From: Kalaharituber pfeilii
Lineage: Eukaryota; Ascomycota; Pezizomycetes; Pezizales; Pezizaceae
DNA length: 64,000 bases
Direction: 5' to 3'
NCBI GenBank assembly: GCA_015179045.1
Contig: WHUZ01000096.1
Coordinates: 62,001-126,000, forward strand
Of this stretch, positions 1 to 11,629 are shown in pieces. The notes under the pieces were generated by a model that was given only the letters and a program-made list of their open reading frames with translations, was not told the DNA's origin and did not search any database. Position 1 is the stretch's first letter, and the number at the start of each line of letters is the position of its first letter. The translations under genes were made by a program, and so were the position numbers.

Positions 1-2787
1 TGGGCGGATTCAATAGCTACTATATTGGAGCGATGGGGTACTCCCTAGAGCCAGCTACACGACAGTTTCCGATAAAAAATTTCCGATCGGGATCAAACGT
101 TAGCAGCACCAGCTTCTCCCGAGTCGTCCACAATTAATAAATGTAAGACTCCAATATACTCGCTCCGCTTCCCCTACTTTTTCCGGTGTCACATCTGCGG
201 AGGAAACTGGATATGGATATGCCGGTGCAGCAGAAAAAGCAGGTCATGCCGGAGAACATTATACTGTGTATGGCGGGAAAGCTAACTATGGCGGGGCAGC
301 TGGTGACTAAAGAAAAGGTAAAAGGCATCGATTCAAATTATCAGTCAACTCAAAAGTCTGGCGACACAGGAGAAATCTTGCGATTCGACTAGCAGTCATA
401 GCGACACCGGGAACGTTGGCTATGTCAGAGAAGCTTGAAGAATGGGCATCGCCAGAATGAGAGGTATTCATGCGACTGATAGAACAGGAACGGCAGCTAT
501 TGTAAGCACAATGTTGCAGTTGACAGAAACAGGTCACGTAGATGCGACTTGGTGCAAGATACAGAGCGATAACACTAACATATATAGGCTTCTATCCATG
601 GTTGGGGCGCGCACGTGCTTTGTAGCACGTAGCCGAAATCCTCAAGGATGTTTCTTTTGTCTCATTTGTACGTAGCACAAACATACTTATGCTATTGACA
701 AGCCTTGCAAAGCAAATTATTTAGCCATGTTTTGCGATTTCCGAGAATAGTCAAAAAGTAGACCCGCATTCCCCTTATACTAGTACCACTAGAACAACGT
801 GCAGTACAACAACAAGGTCATGTTCAGCCTACGGCGCTGATCGTGCTTTGTATCTTACTTCAAGCTCGGTACTCCAGTACAGTACTGCACGGTATCCAAA
901 AATCTCGACAAGTATGAAATAATCAGTTATAGAAGGTTTCGTCTAGTCAGCGTTAGTCTCGTAACAAGACTTAGTCAGATTTCGTCAGCAAAATTATAGA
1001 AGCTTTAACATTGAACACAATTCATTGACTCTTCTTAATATCAGAATATTGATGAATATTAGATAGTTCGGCATAAGTCACAATCAGGCGATACTCAATG
1101 GATACATAGACTAGCAGCAAAATGTTATTTGCAATATGAAAATCGTCTGGCTTGAAGTGCTGAAAATAAGCTCTGACATTATCAAAATAACCATACCTCG
1201 GACCTATACGTTCTAGGAACAGAATTAGATAGCAGGGGAGCTAGAGGAGGGCAGGGTACCCCGAGAGTGGCAACTCTTGAAGTCGTCATGATTCCGAAGC
1301 CGGGAAAAGAACACACATAAGCCAAAGGATTGTGACAAAATTAACCTCATCAACTTCATCTGCAGGTTGGGGGGGTAGCAGCCAAAAGGCCCCTAAAGAG
1401 AGAACTAGCCTGAGTACTGGAAAATGTGAAAAAAAAAAAAGGAGGGGGGAAGGCTAACGTAGCCAGATGAGAAGACATGATAAAAGGGTAAAGAGGGGGA
1501 TGAGCGGTTAGGAGAGTTGCTCAGGTACAAAAGCTTTGGAGTTAAGTGGAGTAGGAAGGGCAAATGTGGGAGTACCTCCGGAATAATCATTATCATAAGT
1601 CAAGTTCCAAACATTCATCGCACTGAATATAGAAGCAATGGACAAGGAAGTTGGAGAAGAAGGCAAAGAAAACCAAACCTGAAATCCATTGCGGGATATG
1701 ACTGGGAAGGGCTATAGGATCTAGCAAGCGTACAAGCGAGGGTAAAGGAAGCAATGCAGCGAGATGCAGAAAAAGTGAACTTTAACAATGAAAAAGCAAG
1801 TGGGGATATCATGTTTGGAAAAGCACGGAGAAGAAGGAAAAATGTGGAGAGAGTGAAGTGGCCAGGGAAAAAAAAATTCAACTCGACTCTGACGTTTGAC
1901 TTTCATGGAAGATTCGAATTCGGGAAAGCCCGCAAATAGCGGACTGGGAAATTATAAATGGGGATTGTCACCGATGGGGGATGGAAGCAGATGTATACAG
2001 GGCGATACAAACGATTAGGAATGGAGGGAAGCGAAATTGGGTAAAGAAGATGACCCGAATAGAGAAGGAGATTGGGGAGATTTCCAGAAGTACCGATCGT
2101 AGGTAAGCATACTTGAGTACTTACCCTGGCGCTACATACTTCTGCAAATTTCGGTTCCTGTGATAAGCAGCACCACTACAACAACCTTCCGCCCACTAAA
2201 ATCTTGGCCTTGAATGTATAGCGCTTTCACCAAGGAGGATTCTAGATATCCTGCTTATACGTCAATTTATTGCACGAATAAATTTCCTTATAGTCTATTG
2301 AAAGTCTCTGGTAAACCTCGGACAGTGAGTCTTGCTTTAAGTCTCCTTGACCTCCATTTAATCCAAATTATAGTCACAGTACCACCCACATCTCCTCGAT
2401 GTTCGCTCATTTCTGGAACTTTGCGGGCCCATCCAAACATCCAGCATTTTTTTGCGCTGTTCTATTTTTCTGCCTAGGGCTGCTTTTGAGCAGTCTATGG
2501 TCTTATATTACTTGTGAAATTGTCGGTTGTGGCTTCGGGGTGAACAAGATACAAGAAGCAGTGACTTCACGATTGAATGCCCATGGAACTAGGCCTGCCA
2601 TGAGGCTCTTGTTCTTGGCGGCACCCCGCATCACCGACCTATGCCCTGTAGATTAACCTATAGCTGGATATAACCAACTCCAGTATTTCGGCTGAGGTAG
2701 AGCAGAACTTCACCTTCCAGTTCTTACCTTGTATATGACAACCTTTACGCACTCATCTTCGCACAGGAAGCCTACACTAGTCAAACT
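1..2787. other. Stretch without a confident gene
   Basis: I see no supported gene here. A purine-rich stretch at about 1430-2110 has short open frames full of Lys, Arg and Glu but no recognisable domain. Two short open stretches at the left edge (3-137 and about 128-290, plus strand) could be the end of a gene that begins outside the window. The second reads Gly/Tyr/Ala-rich before a stop. Neither has a start, splice sites or a family match that I can see, so both are left uncalled. Confidence 0.4.
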
Positions 2788-3590
2788 ATGTCTGAAATTG
2801 AGTGCAATGTGCTTTACAGTGAACCATCGCAAATGGTCCTTTTGAAGGTACCTAGCAATACAACGGTCCAAGAGCTCAAGAACCTTGGCATATCAAGGAT
2901 GCAGTCACACATGGATAAATTGGTCCCTGGTGTGGAGCTTGATGTATCCTGTTCGGAATTACACCCAGGTATTTGTTGCTCTCCCGACATAGTTCTAGTG
3001 CTGCCTATACTTCACAGTCCCTTTAGGCACTCTTGAGGCCATTGCGAGTGTGTCATACTAATGCGAACAGAGCAGATTTTGAACAGAATCAAACTAGCGT
3101 TGCCGACCTCCAAGCTAAGACAGTCACTTTACTGGTATGGCCAAAGCCCAAGCGTTACGGTCAAGCCGCCAGCCCTGTTCATGAGCAACTAATGAACACT
3201 ACACAACCACCGAAGACTGTGACCTCCAACAATGACACTTCCACAGAACTTGCAACTTTGCGGGAGCAAGTTACAGAGTTGAGTAGGCAAATCACGGAAT
3301 TGCAACATGTTAACAAAAAAGTAGCGGAAGAAAATACTCGGTTTAGGGAGACAACCAGGATGTTATTGGAAGCTGCAGCAAAAGCATCTGGCGACTCTGA
3401 AACGAAGTGTGAACAACGGATGTCATCCTTGGAAGAGCAGAAAAAGAAATTGGAAAACAATATCGCAGAGCTGAAAAGCGACATGTCACAGTTGAAAGAA
3501 CAAAAAGACATATCCATCGAGGAAACTCGAATATTGAAAGACAAGGTGGAAATATTAGAGCAGAACTCTATGGAGTCACCATCCTTTTGA
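2788..3590 (+). CDS. Uncharacterised two-exon coiled-coil protein
   Basis: I do not recognise the family. Exon 1 is 2788-2968 and exon 2 is 3073-3590, joined across a 104-nt intron with a GT donor, a TACTAATG branch-like site and an AG acceptor at 3071-3072. The splice joins two frames that are otherwise separate, giving 232 residues. The more upstream acceptor AG at 3069-3070 would put the exon in a frame that stops early, so 3072 is preferred. Residues 1 to about 85 read as a compact, mixed hydrophobic domain, perhaps a small beta-grasp-like fold (inference only). About 110-225 is a long charged heptad region rich in Glu, Lys, Leu and Gln, a strong coiled coil suggesting self-association. 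There is no signal peptide or membrane segment. The intron signals and uniform coding sense across the splice support a real gene; its function is unknown. Confidence 0.65.
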
Positions 3591-4214
3591 GACCGGTTTG
3601 TGTTCTTCAGCCAACCTATCTCAAGACCGATATAGTAATGTTGCATGTGATATAGGTAGTGATAGGCATCCTAGGACGGGAGGGGGAGATGCTAAAGATG
3701 AGGGACAGGCTGCTGCAGGATGGAATCGAATCTGGAAATTGGAATTTTCAAAATCGGCAGGAATTTGAGCGGCACTATGAAACAGTGTTTTGGAACAAGT
3801 AGAAACCAGAAAACGGCTATTTAGTTCTACCCTTCTTTATAGCAGTTATCAATTCCGCCGTTGGCCTCATTTATATCCATAGTCACTGCTTCATGCCTAT
3901 AGCTGTTCTGTTACCCATCACTTTTTGTTCACCTGTAATTACCTCAGTGGAATCCAATTCAAGTATATCTATACCCGACTCACAACTCGGGCAACCTTTA
4001 TCTGAAACACAAGCAGTTCAATGTAGCACAGCCAATATGAAAAAAATATTATAATATATATATTCACCCAATGCAACTGCTGTACCAATGAAGGAAGAAG
4101 AAAAAAAACCAGAAACCTGAATCAAGAAGTGAAATCGACAGAAAGAAGAAATCCACTTTTTCCGCTGTCCTTTCCTGTTACGTTGGTTTGCTATTCCTAT
4201 ACTCTGTTTCTAAG
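3591..4214. other. Intergenic spacer
   Basis: This is the 3' flank of the coiled-coil gene. I see A-rich runs around 4035-4110 and nothing else that can be supported. Confidence 0.5.
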
Positions 4215-4225
4215 AAAATGCTAGT

Positions 4226-4370
4226 ACATCTTGGAGTGGGCAGGGGCATAGGAGACACACAGGATCTTTTCTTATTCCTTTTCTTCTACCTTCATATGTA
4301 TCTAATCTCATGTAACTAATCTCGCCATAGCCCCCAGGGCGGCACGCGAGTAATGATATAAAAAAAAAAA
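4226..4370 (+). mobile_element. 5'-truncated LINE-1-type tail insertion
   Basis: A roughly 145-bp insertion holds the last codons of a LINE ORF2 (a Leu-Glu-Trp-Ala-Gly end like that of the intact-frame LINE at 23.4-25.6 kb), a short 3' UTR, the type-1 hairpin (CTCGCCATAGCC ... GGCGGCACGCGAG) and poly-A. It is flanked by the direct repeat atgctagt with a run of A (4218-4225 and 4372-4379), the expected target-site duplication. Confidence 0.85.
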
Positions 4371-7225
4371 AATGCTAGTGTTACTGAACAGAACAGAAAA
4401 TGAGACCTGCTGGACTCCTGCTAGGTATGCCGGGCCCCTAAAGAGACACGTACTGCTGTTGGTATTTTGTTCCAATATTTGATCATGAGAACTATCCAAA
4501 GATGGAACTATATATATATCCAAAGGAAATGACACACAAAAAATTAAGTCAAAATTGAACAAAAGCTCCAAAATTGAGTATTCACACGACAACTGTGGAT
4601 AATCTCGAAACAGTGTGCACCGGAGCATCATCAATCAGGCCAACAAGGGGTATAATTGAATAGGTATTTCATGCCATGAGTAATATGTCACCGAGTACGA
4701 TAGAACCTAGACATAGCTACTCACAAAGTACAGCAGACACCAGTTCTACCGATAACTCTCCCTCCTCCACGATTCACTCCACTCGTCCCTATTTATTCCA
4801 GACCCCCGACCTTTGGACCAAACAATCACAAGTAATCAAGCAAACCGAACTTCACATCTCACCAGCCCCGCAAAATACCCCCACTCATGACACCTCCAAC
4901 CCAAAGCAACACCCATAAACCCCTATTTGTCCATGTAGTTTACCATACAACCCCATATGCCTGCCCCGCCAAAAATCCATAATGGCTTGGTATACCCGCA
5001 GGCGTGAATTAGGATAGTTTGGCAGGAACGCTTTCTGTTTGCTGGATTTGGGCAGCGTGTATATTAATTCCACGATATCACGAGTATTCGGAATAAAATC
5101 TTGGTTTTGTGCTAAGTGTGTACAGCATATGGTGTTTCGCGAGATTCCAGTCTGGTAGTTTGTATGTTGTTAATTGAAAAAACCCGCACATGCGTACAAC
5201 CTTATCCATAACCTCTTCCAGAAACCGGTAAAGTTGTAGGCAATTGGCATCAATAACAAGGTATGTTGGCATTTGATATGAGTAACTGAAGCTCGATTTT
5301 TATAAAGCACCCACCTCCGACAGTCCCTCAATATCTTTTATGACATATTCATTTTCAACCTTTCATTACTTACTTTTGTCCGCGAGTTGTGTGGTGAATT
5401 CAGTCGAAGTTGCGGAGTGTCTTGAATATATTATGTGCTTATTAAATGGATAAGCAACAGTATTAACAAGTGAAACTTGGGAACATTTGCGAGGAGCTGT
5501 TTTTCTGCATCAATGGTTTTTTTTTGGCATACAGGTGGCTGGAATGGACGAAGCTGATCTTTCCTCGAGTGGATGGTACAGTGGTAATTGTTCATCTTTG
5601 TTTCGCAGAATTGTCCTTGGGCAGTAGCACCTTCCAAGGTTACTTTACCGGTGAAGGAGCGTTAACAAACGTGGCTTAAGGTTTTTACCACTGTGACCTG
5701 TTTATATCATATTCATGAAGTATAATTTCGCACACACCCGGTATGATGTCGGTCATGTTCCTACCTTAACCGTCTACCTGCACCTTTGTCCTAGCGCATG
5801 TCACAAAAATCGGGTTCACCAAAGCGGAATTGCTTGCATACCATGGCTTTTACTGCGAGATCCAGGGTGCCTCTGCGCCGAAGTACCGAATGCGGAATTT
5901 ATTATTTTGCAGGCGGTATATTAATTGCTATGTACTAGTATTTTTCGGGCATTTTGCGTTCGCTCTTAACGTGATCCTCCATGTCCGGCTGAGTTTTTGT
6001 CGGTCGCAGCACCGGCGCCACTTGTGTGCGTTCTTCCAATCCAAACTCCCTGCCATCGCCGGTTGTGATGCGTTGAATTCCCGTATCCTGCAAAGATCGA
6101 GAAGCAGTTCTGCGTGTGTTGAGTGGTTTCGGGAATTGCCATTATGAAGCGCATTCTCGCGAAAAGGTTGGATCGTGGTGGTGGTCGCGGTGGTGAAGGA
6201 GTAAACGTTATTGAGCGACCGGACTGGCACAGCATCAGCGAATGAGTTCTCCTACGCCTCGTACCCCTTTGCGCGCCCTGCAATCCTAGCGATACTATCT
6301 TCACCTAACTGCAGCTGAGAAATCCTCGAAGATGCACCGCCTTGGGACAAAGCGCTATGGGAATAGTAGTTTGGTATTGGGAACTATGTCTATTCATCTA
6401 AGTACAGCAGGAAGGCATGCAGAGAAGTATAAGCGGGTATTAAAAAGGGCAATATGAGAGAAGAATAGGAATAACTTCAAAAACTTGAATGGAGATGGTG
6501 GGCGTGGTATCTTTTGGCCCTTCGACAATGATTCATAGTTCCTCTATGAGGGGCTTCTCCGATATCGTGAAATTCCAAAAAGAGAGGTTCCGTACCCCCA
6601 CAAATACTATTTCCTTTTCGCTCCTACCACATCGAAGTTTCCTATCTTGACCGGGTTGCAAAGTCTGACTTTAACCATCCGCACGGGGTAGTTCCGTCTA
6701 GATTCCTTCTCTTCCATCACCGCCCAGATCGTAAGACATTTTGTAATACTGTTGTGTTATATAGCTGCAGGTTTTCGGACCACCCAATGCATTTGCGGCG
6801 TTGTAGAGGTTCGTGCATGCAGGGGGGTTGGATTCTCTGATATTCACGTCAGTTGCCATGCGTGTGGTTGTATCTGTGTTCTGTGCAGTAAGGGGGGGCG
6901 CGGCGGCGAAGGTAGGTACATTCCTGCTGTGTCAGGAGGGGAAGGAAGGAATTGATAATGGACAAGGACTTGCGACAGCGGGGAAAGGGGCAGAGGCACA
7001 AGGAGAGGGGTCTCAATCGATCATGGCGTGTGCAATGCGTGCCGGAACTGGAGAAATGTGCAAGGATATATACTGAATTCACGAGGGCTAAAGAAACCAA
7101 TGTGGAAAACGAACTAGGGAAGCAAGAGGAGAGGGGAGTTGCGGAACAAGAATGCGGGGAAGATTATACCAGAGCTAACCGGTGGGGTAATGCCAAGAGT
7201 CGGATCCGAAGATGAGGGGCTGCGA
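4371..7225. other. Stretch without a confident gene
   Basis: No gene can be defended. A Ser/Thr/Pro-rich plus-strand frame at 4676-4918 (80 codons) and a minus-strand frame at 5078-5272 (64 codons, followed in frame by a stop and further open sequence to about 4885) are the longest candidates. They show no domain and no matching splice sites. The 6.1-7.1 kb part is GC-richer but has only short overlapping frames on both strands. Confidence 0.4.
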
Positions 7226-7227
7226 TA

Positions 7228-7353
7228 CAGGTGACCCTGGCTATAGTGAAGGGATGGGCGAGCTTCTACAGAGGTGAAGAAAGTGCCCTCGTTATAGTGA
7301 ACACTAGTTATATCGGTCGGATTCTTGGCCTTCATTATAGCCAGGATCACCTG
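7228..7353. mobile_element. 126-bp MITE of Tc1/mariner-pogo type
   Basis: The element has terminal inverted repeats of about 25 bp that begin CAGGTGACCCTGGC on the left and match the right end with two mismatches. It is flanked on both sides by TA (7226-7227 and 7354-7355), the target duplication of the Tc1/mariner/pogo superfamily. A second motif, CCCTCGTTATAGTGAAC, lies inside and resembles the ends of this superfamily. It has no coding capacity, so it must have been moved in trans. Confidence 0.82.
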
Positions 7354-7355
7354 TA

Positions 7356-8330
7356 TACTGTATGCACCCCACATACCGCCATGTCGTCATCTTTCTTTCC
7401 CATGTTCTCGGGTTGCCCAGGGCAAAGGCAGCAGACGCAGCCCGCTGCAATGCCTTTACAGTATGCTCACATCGTCTCTGGTTTCCTTAAGGCAATACCA
7501 CAGATAAGCCAACCCAACGTTACTATCAACACCTCCATCCACCCATCGCAGTTCCCGCTCTCGGTTATTTTTGCAGATCCCTGCCTTTTCCTGCACCCCA
7601 CCAGAGCGGTTCCTGTACCTCCGTATGCCCTCTCCCAGACCTCTCGAATATGTACTAGTAGTTTGGTAGATGAATACATATCTGCAACAATGTAGTTTGT
7701 TGGATTAAGAACTATTCTCACACAGGATCGATGATCCCCTCCAGCACCTCCGTAAATACCCTCTACGCGCGACCGACTACTCCCGCCACCGACTCCCCCT
7801 TCAGTCCGGTTACAGTAGATTATGCAAATACAAGTAACCTTCCAATAAGCTAGGACTTATAAACACCCCCGCTGTCTGACGGCTTTCTCATTTAGCGAGC
7901 GCTGCTAACCTCGTCATTCCCAAGTATAAAATTCGGGGTAACTTCAAACTGAGGCCTGCAACACCGTGCTAGTATTGGACCAGCTCTTGCTTTCAGGATA
8001 AAAGCTCTAGCAAAGCTTGAATCCATGTTGCAGGCTATCCGTCGTTGCAGCAGATGACAGATTATTTCCACTTTAATTGCGACATATGTATAGAATTCGC
8101 AATATTACCATCCTTTCGAATGATGATAGCTATAACGAATTCGACGGGCTCATCCAGAAGCTCGGCGTACTATTTCATTCAATACCTTGTGGGAAATTAA
8201 TTTCCCACAGCAGTTCATGCGCAGTATTACCGAACGCACAAAACGCAATCGGCTGTTATTTTGTAGCTGTGGAGGCAGAGCTTCGTGTTCCTTAATGAGC
8301 AATGGAGACTTTGTGGTACTTGAACGAAAT
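7356..8330. other. Stretch without a confident gene
   Basis: Plus-strand frames at 7231-7695 (across the MITE) and 8077-8295 are open but show no domain or gene architecture. I see no RNA gene. Confidence 0.4.
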
Positions 8331-8600
8331 TGGTGCTCGCACTTCCGAGTTTGGTAATGGCCTCAACAAGGTTATGGTGAGTTCTAGTAGCTGGGCTAAG
8401 GGATAAGGGGGTGCCGAGGCACGTGACGATAAGTCAGCACACTTGAGTCAGCGGAAAAAAAGAAGTGGTTCGCATCCCTCGTGCCCCCCGGAAATGGGGA
8501 AGCTACAGCTCCTGCTGCAGACAGCAAAAAACCCAGAGGTTCATCAAACTTACATTAACACTAGACAAATTCACAACGCCCGTTTTTTGTCGGTCCTTCG
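8331..8600 (+). mobile_element. Retrotransposon gag 3' scrap
   Basis: The stretch around 8385-8570 closely matches 35020-35195, which directly follows a recognisable Ty3/Gypsy-like gag fragment at 34.5-35.0 kb. Shared landmarks include CTGGGCTAAGGGATAAG, a TTGAGTCAGC motif and AAAAAACCCAGAGGTTC. It is therefore a diverged second copy of the distal gag region. No reading frame survives across it. Confidence 0.6.
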
Positions 8601-8704
8601 ATTTTCTCTTTTAGGATACTCCTACGTCTGAAGTTGTATACTGCAGATGGGCGTCATGAACGTGTCAATCAGATATAACTAGAACAGGCCCCCAAATAAC
8701 AGTA

Positions 8705-8960
8705 ATTGGTACTTGACAGTCGCTATATATATTTTGGGTGGTTCTACGAGATTGTGTCCTTTTCCTTATTTTAGTATTGTTAGGTTTTCACCGCATTTAA
8801 AATTATGCGGGTTTCCTAGTCTCCTAGCTTAGCCATCGCCTCTCAGATTTCATGCGACGCTGATTAAGTCTGGTCACGGGACTACGCGTTTCCCATACAA
8901 AAATTTCGAAGACTTATCGGCCTTTTTCAACACCAGATGGCCCCATAGCACCACGCGAAT
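8705..8960. repeat. Left part of segmental duplication, copy A
   Basis: This stretch resembles about 39385-39560; shared pieces include GGTTTCTACGAGATTGTG-like and ACCAGATGG landmarks. The similarity resumes on the far side of a transposon-filled gap (8961-11630) and then runs through NLR-A, matching NLR-B's surroundings. It is diverged by many substitutions and small indels, so the duplication is old. Confidence 0.55.
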
Positions 8961-9265
8961 CCAAGTGCGTACCTTGGCGTCCAGTACAGACTTTGCTCGT
9001 GAGTACAGATAGTCTCAAATAAAAACACCCAAGCTGCTGACAATGTACTATACAGTAGGAACTTGGTACTCTAACAAAATAAGCCTTCTGCATTATTCGC
9101 CATTTGTGCCATTTGAGGAATTTTGTGAGAAATCTTATGGTTGGTTCTTATCCAAATTGGAGAGAGATTAGAAGAAGCACCTCTTCTACTTATGATCCAA
9201 GCATCGCTCTGAAGCGCTGACTAAGCCAGAGAGGTGTATCTCTACAATTTGCACGAAAGTTTTTG

Positions 9266-9855
9266 TTTTGTTTTTTTATATCATTACTCGCTTGCCGCTA
9301 TGGCGAGGTTTAGATACATAGTAAATAAAGAAAGAAATCCACAAGTAGTTACATGTGGGGCCCGCGGTGCTCAATGATGATGCGGGTCGGCCAATACAGG
9401 AGTGACGTCCTTCGCCTATCTCCGTCCTCTGTCCCACTCGTACTGGCTCTCTCTCAGCCATCTTCCTCCCAGTCTCACCCTGTCTACTTCTGATACCTTC
9501 TCCAGGTACAGTACCACCGAACTCGTCTTTTTCCCCTCCTCGATTAGTGTCGGCTTCTTCCTTATGATTAGCCATCGAATCCCCGTTGTCTTTCCTAGGT
9601 CTTGGTTGGCTGCCCCCATCCATCTACGGACGTTCCCGAGGTTCTTCCTCAGGGCTATCCTGTGTACAACGATGCCGAGCTTCGGGGAGGTGGCACCGGG
9701 AGTGGCTAGAGGGGTTGGGGGATTGTCGTTGGAGGTGTGAGGGGGTTTGGTCTTTGGCGTGAGCGCGGGGGGGGTGTGGGTGCGGGAGTTGATGGGCTTG
9801 CCGCAGTGTTGCCGACGGGAGTGTTGTCGGTGTGTTGTGGGGGTGGGGGAACATT
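9266..9855 (-). mobile_element. ORF1-only non-autonomous LINE derivative
   Basis: Read on the minus strand, a gag-like LINE ORF1 C-terminus (stop near 9416) is followed directly by a short 3' UTR, the type-1 hairpin (truncated here) and poly-A at 9266. Recognisable ORF1 blocks are GIVVHRIALRK, VRRWM, GIRWL, EEGKKTSSVVLYLE and a final Tyr-Glu-Trp-Asp-Arg-Gly-Arg-Arg. No reverse transcriptase lies between ORF1 and the tail. At least two other loci here (37832-38101 and 47576-48960) have the same ORF1-to-tail junction, so this is a family rather than one chance deletion. Confidence 0.75.
9416..9850 (-). pseudogene. LINE ORF1 (gag-like) C-terminal fragment
   Basis: An open frame of about 145 codons covers the Pro/Thr-rich linker and the conserved C-terminal block of a fungal LINE ORF1, a nucleic-acid-binding gag-like protein. 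Its N-terminal side runs into the 9850-10056 direct repeat, so the true start is missing. The frame matches the copy at 47673-48080 residue by residue through the GIVVH, EEGKKTSSVV and final Gly-Arg blocks. Confidence 0.7.
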
Positions 9856-10056
9856 TGTACATTAGCCGCGTCTTGGCAACAATGTCCATTGGCTATGTTC
9901 CGCCCTGAAATGTAAGGTAAGGTACACTATCACAGTAGTGGTGGTCATCAATTATCTACGGTAAGGTAAGTAGAACATTCGTACATTTTCCGTGTCTTGG
10001 CAACAATGCTCATTGGCTATGTTCCGCCCTGAAATGTACGGCAAGGTACGTTATCA
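9850..10056. repeat. Direct repeat of about 84 bp, two copies
   Basis: 9850-9933 and 9972-10056 are near-identical. Both start GAACATT, contain CGTCTTGGCAACAATG and CATTGGCTATGTTCCGCC, and end TATCAC. A 38-bp spacer between them holds the Harbinger-like terminal motif GGTGGTCATCAATTATC. The arrangement suggests that the end of one element copy was duplicated or that two related elements inserted side by side. Confidence 0.75.
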
Positions 10057-10768
10057 CCGTACATTTCTGAAAAATCTACGGCACGAAATAGTCCCGTACT
10101 TTTTGGAAAACCACGTACCTTACCGTAGATTTGCCCCAAACCGCCCCCACTCAATGCTACCCCACACCGCACTGCAACTGCACCGCAGCGCACCGCACCG
10201 TAGACATCACCGATCCATACCAGAATCCTGCAAATAAGTCACCCTATCTTACTCCTTTATTCTGTCATGGCATGTCAGTGTAATCCCCTTAAACCCTGGA
10301 CGAAGGAGAAATTTGAGCAACTAGTCGCTTGAATGGAGGATAACCAAGAGCTATTGAGAGGCAAGCAAGCGGCCTAGCATAAGGATGTTAAAGACCAAGA
10401 GTTTGCTGCAGATGATCATATTATGGTCAAAAAGATAGGAGATAAAATGACTAATGTAAAGAGGTCATGGAGGGAGTGTAAGGCTCTACAAGAGAGATCT
10501 GGATGGGGTCTAACTGCGGAAGATAATAAAGAGTCTATCAATGCTATTTTCTTCTGTATTGACCCTTTTTGGCTTACACGATGAATTACGAATTTGTAGT
10601 TGTGTTGATATATGGGGTAGGGGTGAAATTACAGAGTGCAAGCCTTAGCTTTTTTGCATTTTGGACCTGTCATCAATTGCCGGCCGCAAATGGCTAGACG
10701 TACAGGGATATGAAATGTACGGATGTTCCACCTTACCTTACCGTAGATAATTGATGACCACCGCTACT
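9935..10768. mobile_element. PIF/Harbinger-like deletion derivative 1
   Basis: The ends are inverted: GGTGGTCATCAATTATCTAC near 9942 and its complement near 10745-10765. Inside, a degenerate Myb/SANT-like reading frame (10282-10536, plus) sits next to a short remnant of the transposase start read on the minus strand (about 10545-10585), which matches the N-terminus found in derivative 2. PIF/Harbinger elements typically carry exactly these two divergent genes. The rest of the transposase is deleted. Confidence 0.65.
10282..10536 (+). pseudogene. Myb/SANT-like transposon protein relic
   Basis: The frame reads a Myb/SANT-like domain: PWTKEKFEQLV, then a His-x-x-Val/Ile-x-x-Lys-Ile-x-x-Lys-Met block, then a Trp-Arg-Glu-Cys-Lys-Ala-Leu block and RSGWGL. 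This order is typical of the DNA-binding accessory protein of PIF/Harbinger transposons. Two in-frame stops show that it is dead. Confidence 0.6.
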
Positions 10769-11396
10769 ACATTTCTGAAAAGTCTACAGCACGAAATAGT
10801 CCCGTTACTTTTGGAAAAACATTTACTTTACTTTAGATTTGCTACGAACCGCCCCACTCAACGCAACCCCACACCGCACCGCACCGCACCGCACCAAAAG
10901 GAGGCTCTTTGCATCCGGAAAATAGCAAGAAATGCTGGATCTGCATATTGATTAATCAATTTTGATAGAATATTAAAGTATTGCCTTCTAGCAGAGTTTT
11001 TGCCATGGTTGAAATATCGATTAGCTGCAATATGATCACTCCTATCTACTAGCTCCTGAAGCTCCTCTAAGTCCTCTTCCTCCTCTGAACTGTACTCTGA
11101 GTCAAACTCCAAATCTAAATCATACTCCATTGCTGTCATCAAAACATCGATTTCTGCATCTATTTTCTTCTGTATTGATGCTTCTTGGCTTATACGAGGC
11201 ATTGCGAATATGTAGTTGTGTTGATATGCAGGGTAGGGGTGAATGAGACTACAATTACAGAGTACAAGCCTTAGCTTTTTTGCATTTTGGACCGGTCATC
11301 AATTGCCGGCCACATATGGCTAGACGTACGGGGATATGAAATGTACGAATGTTCCATTTACTTTACTGTAGATAATTGATGACCACCATTACTGTT
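10768..11396. mobile_element. PIF/Harbinger-like deletion derivative 2
   Basis: The left 120 bp match 10059-10200 in derivative 1 and the right 200 bp match 10570-10768, ending in the same GATAATTGATGACCACC terminus. The middle differs: here it carries the N-terminal part of the transposase instead of the Myb gene. The two units are therefore different internal deletions of one parent lying head to tail. The left terminus overlaps or was lost at the junction. Confidence 0.6.
10889..11202 (-). pseudogene. Harbinger-type transposase N-terminal fragment
   Basis: The frame starts MPRISQEASIQKK, continues with a very acidic stretch (EEEEDLEELQEL) and reaches a block ending FLAIFRMQRASF. That block resembles the helical segment that precedes the DDE nuclease in PIF/Harbinger transposases. 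The catalytic domain is absent. Beyond about residue 104 the frame runs into the element's CACCGCACCG repeats. The family assignment is by motif resemblance. Confidence 0.5.
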
Positions 11397-11629
11397 ACTG
11401 TTGCCACTAGATGGCCTGGATGGTTGGGGAAAGCATCGATTGTAAATCATAGTTAGCGTCATAAAATACTTGCAGAACGGTGTGCTAGCTGGGCGCGAGA
11501 ACAGTGTGCTAGGACTAATAGTCTCATAACCAGTCGCTGACTAAGGTTACGAGACGAAGCACTAACCTAAATTTATATAAGTTACTCGACCAGCCCTGAT
11601 ATTGAGAATAATATGTTCTAGACAACGTT

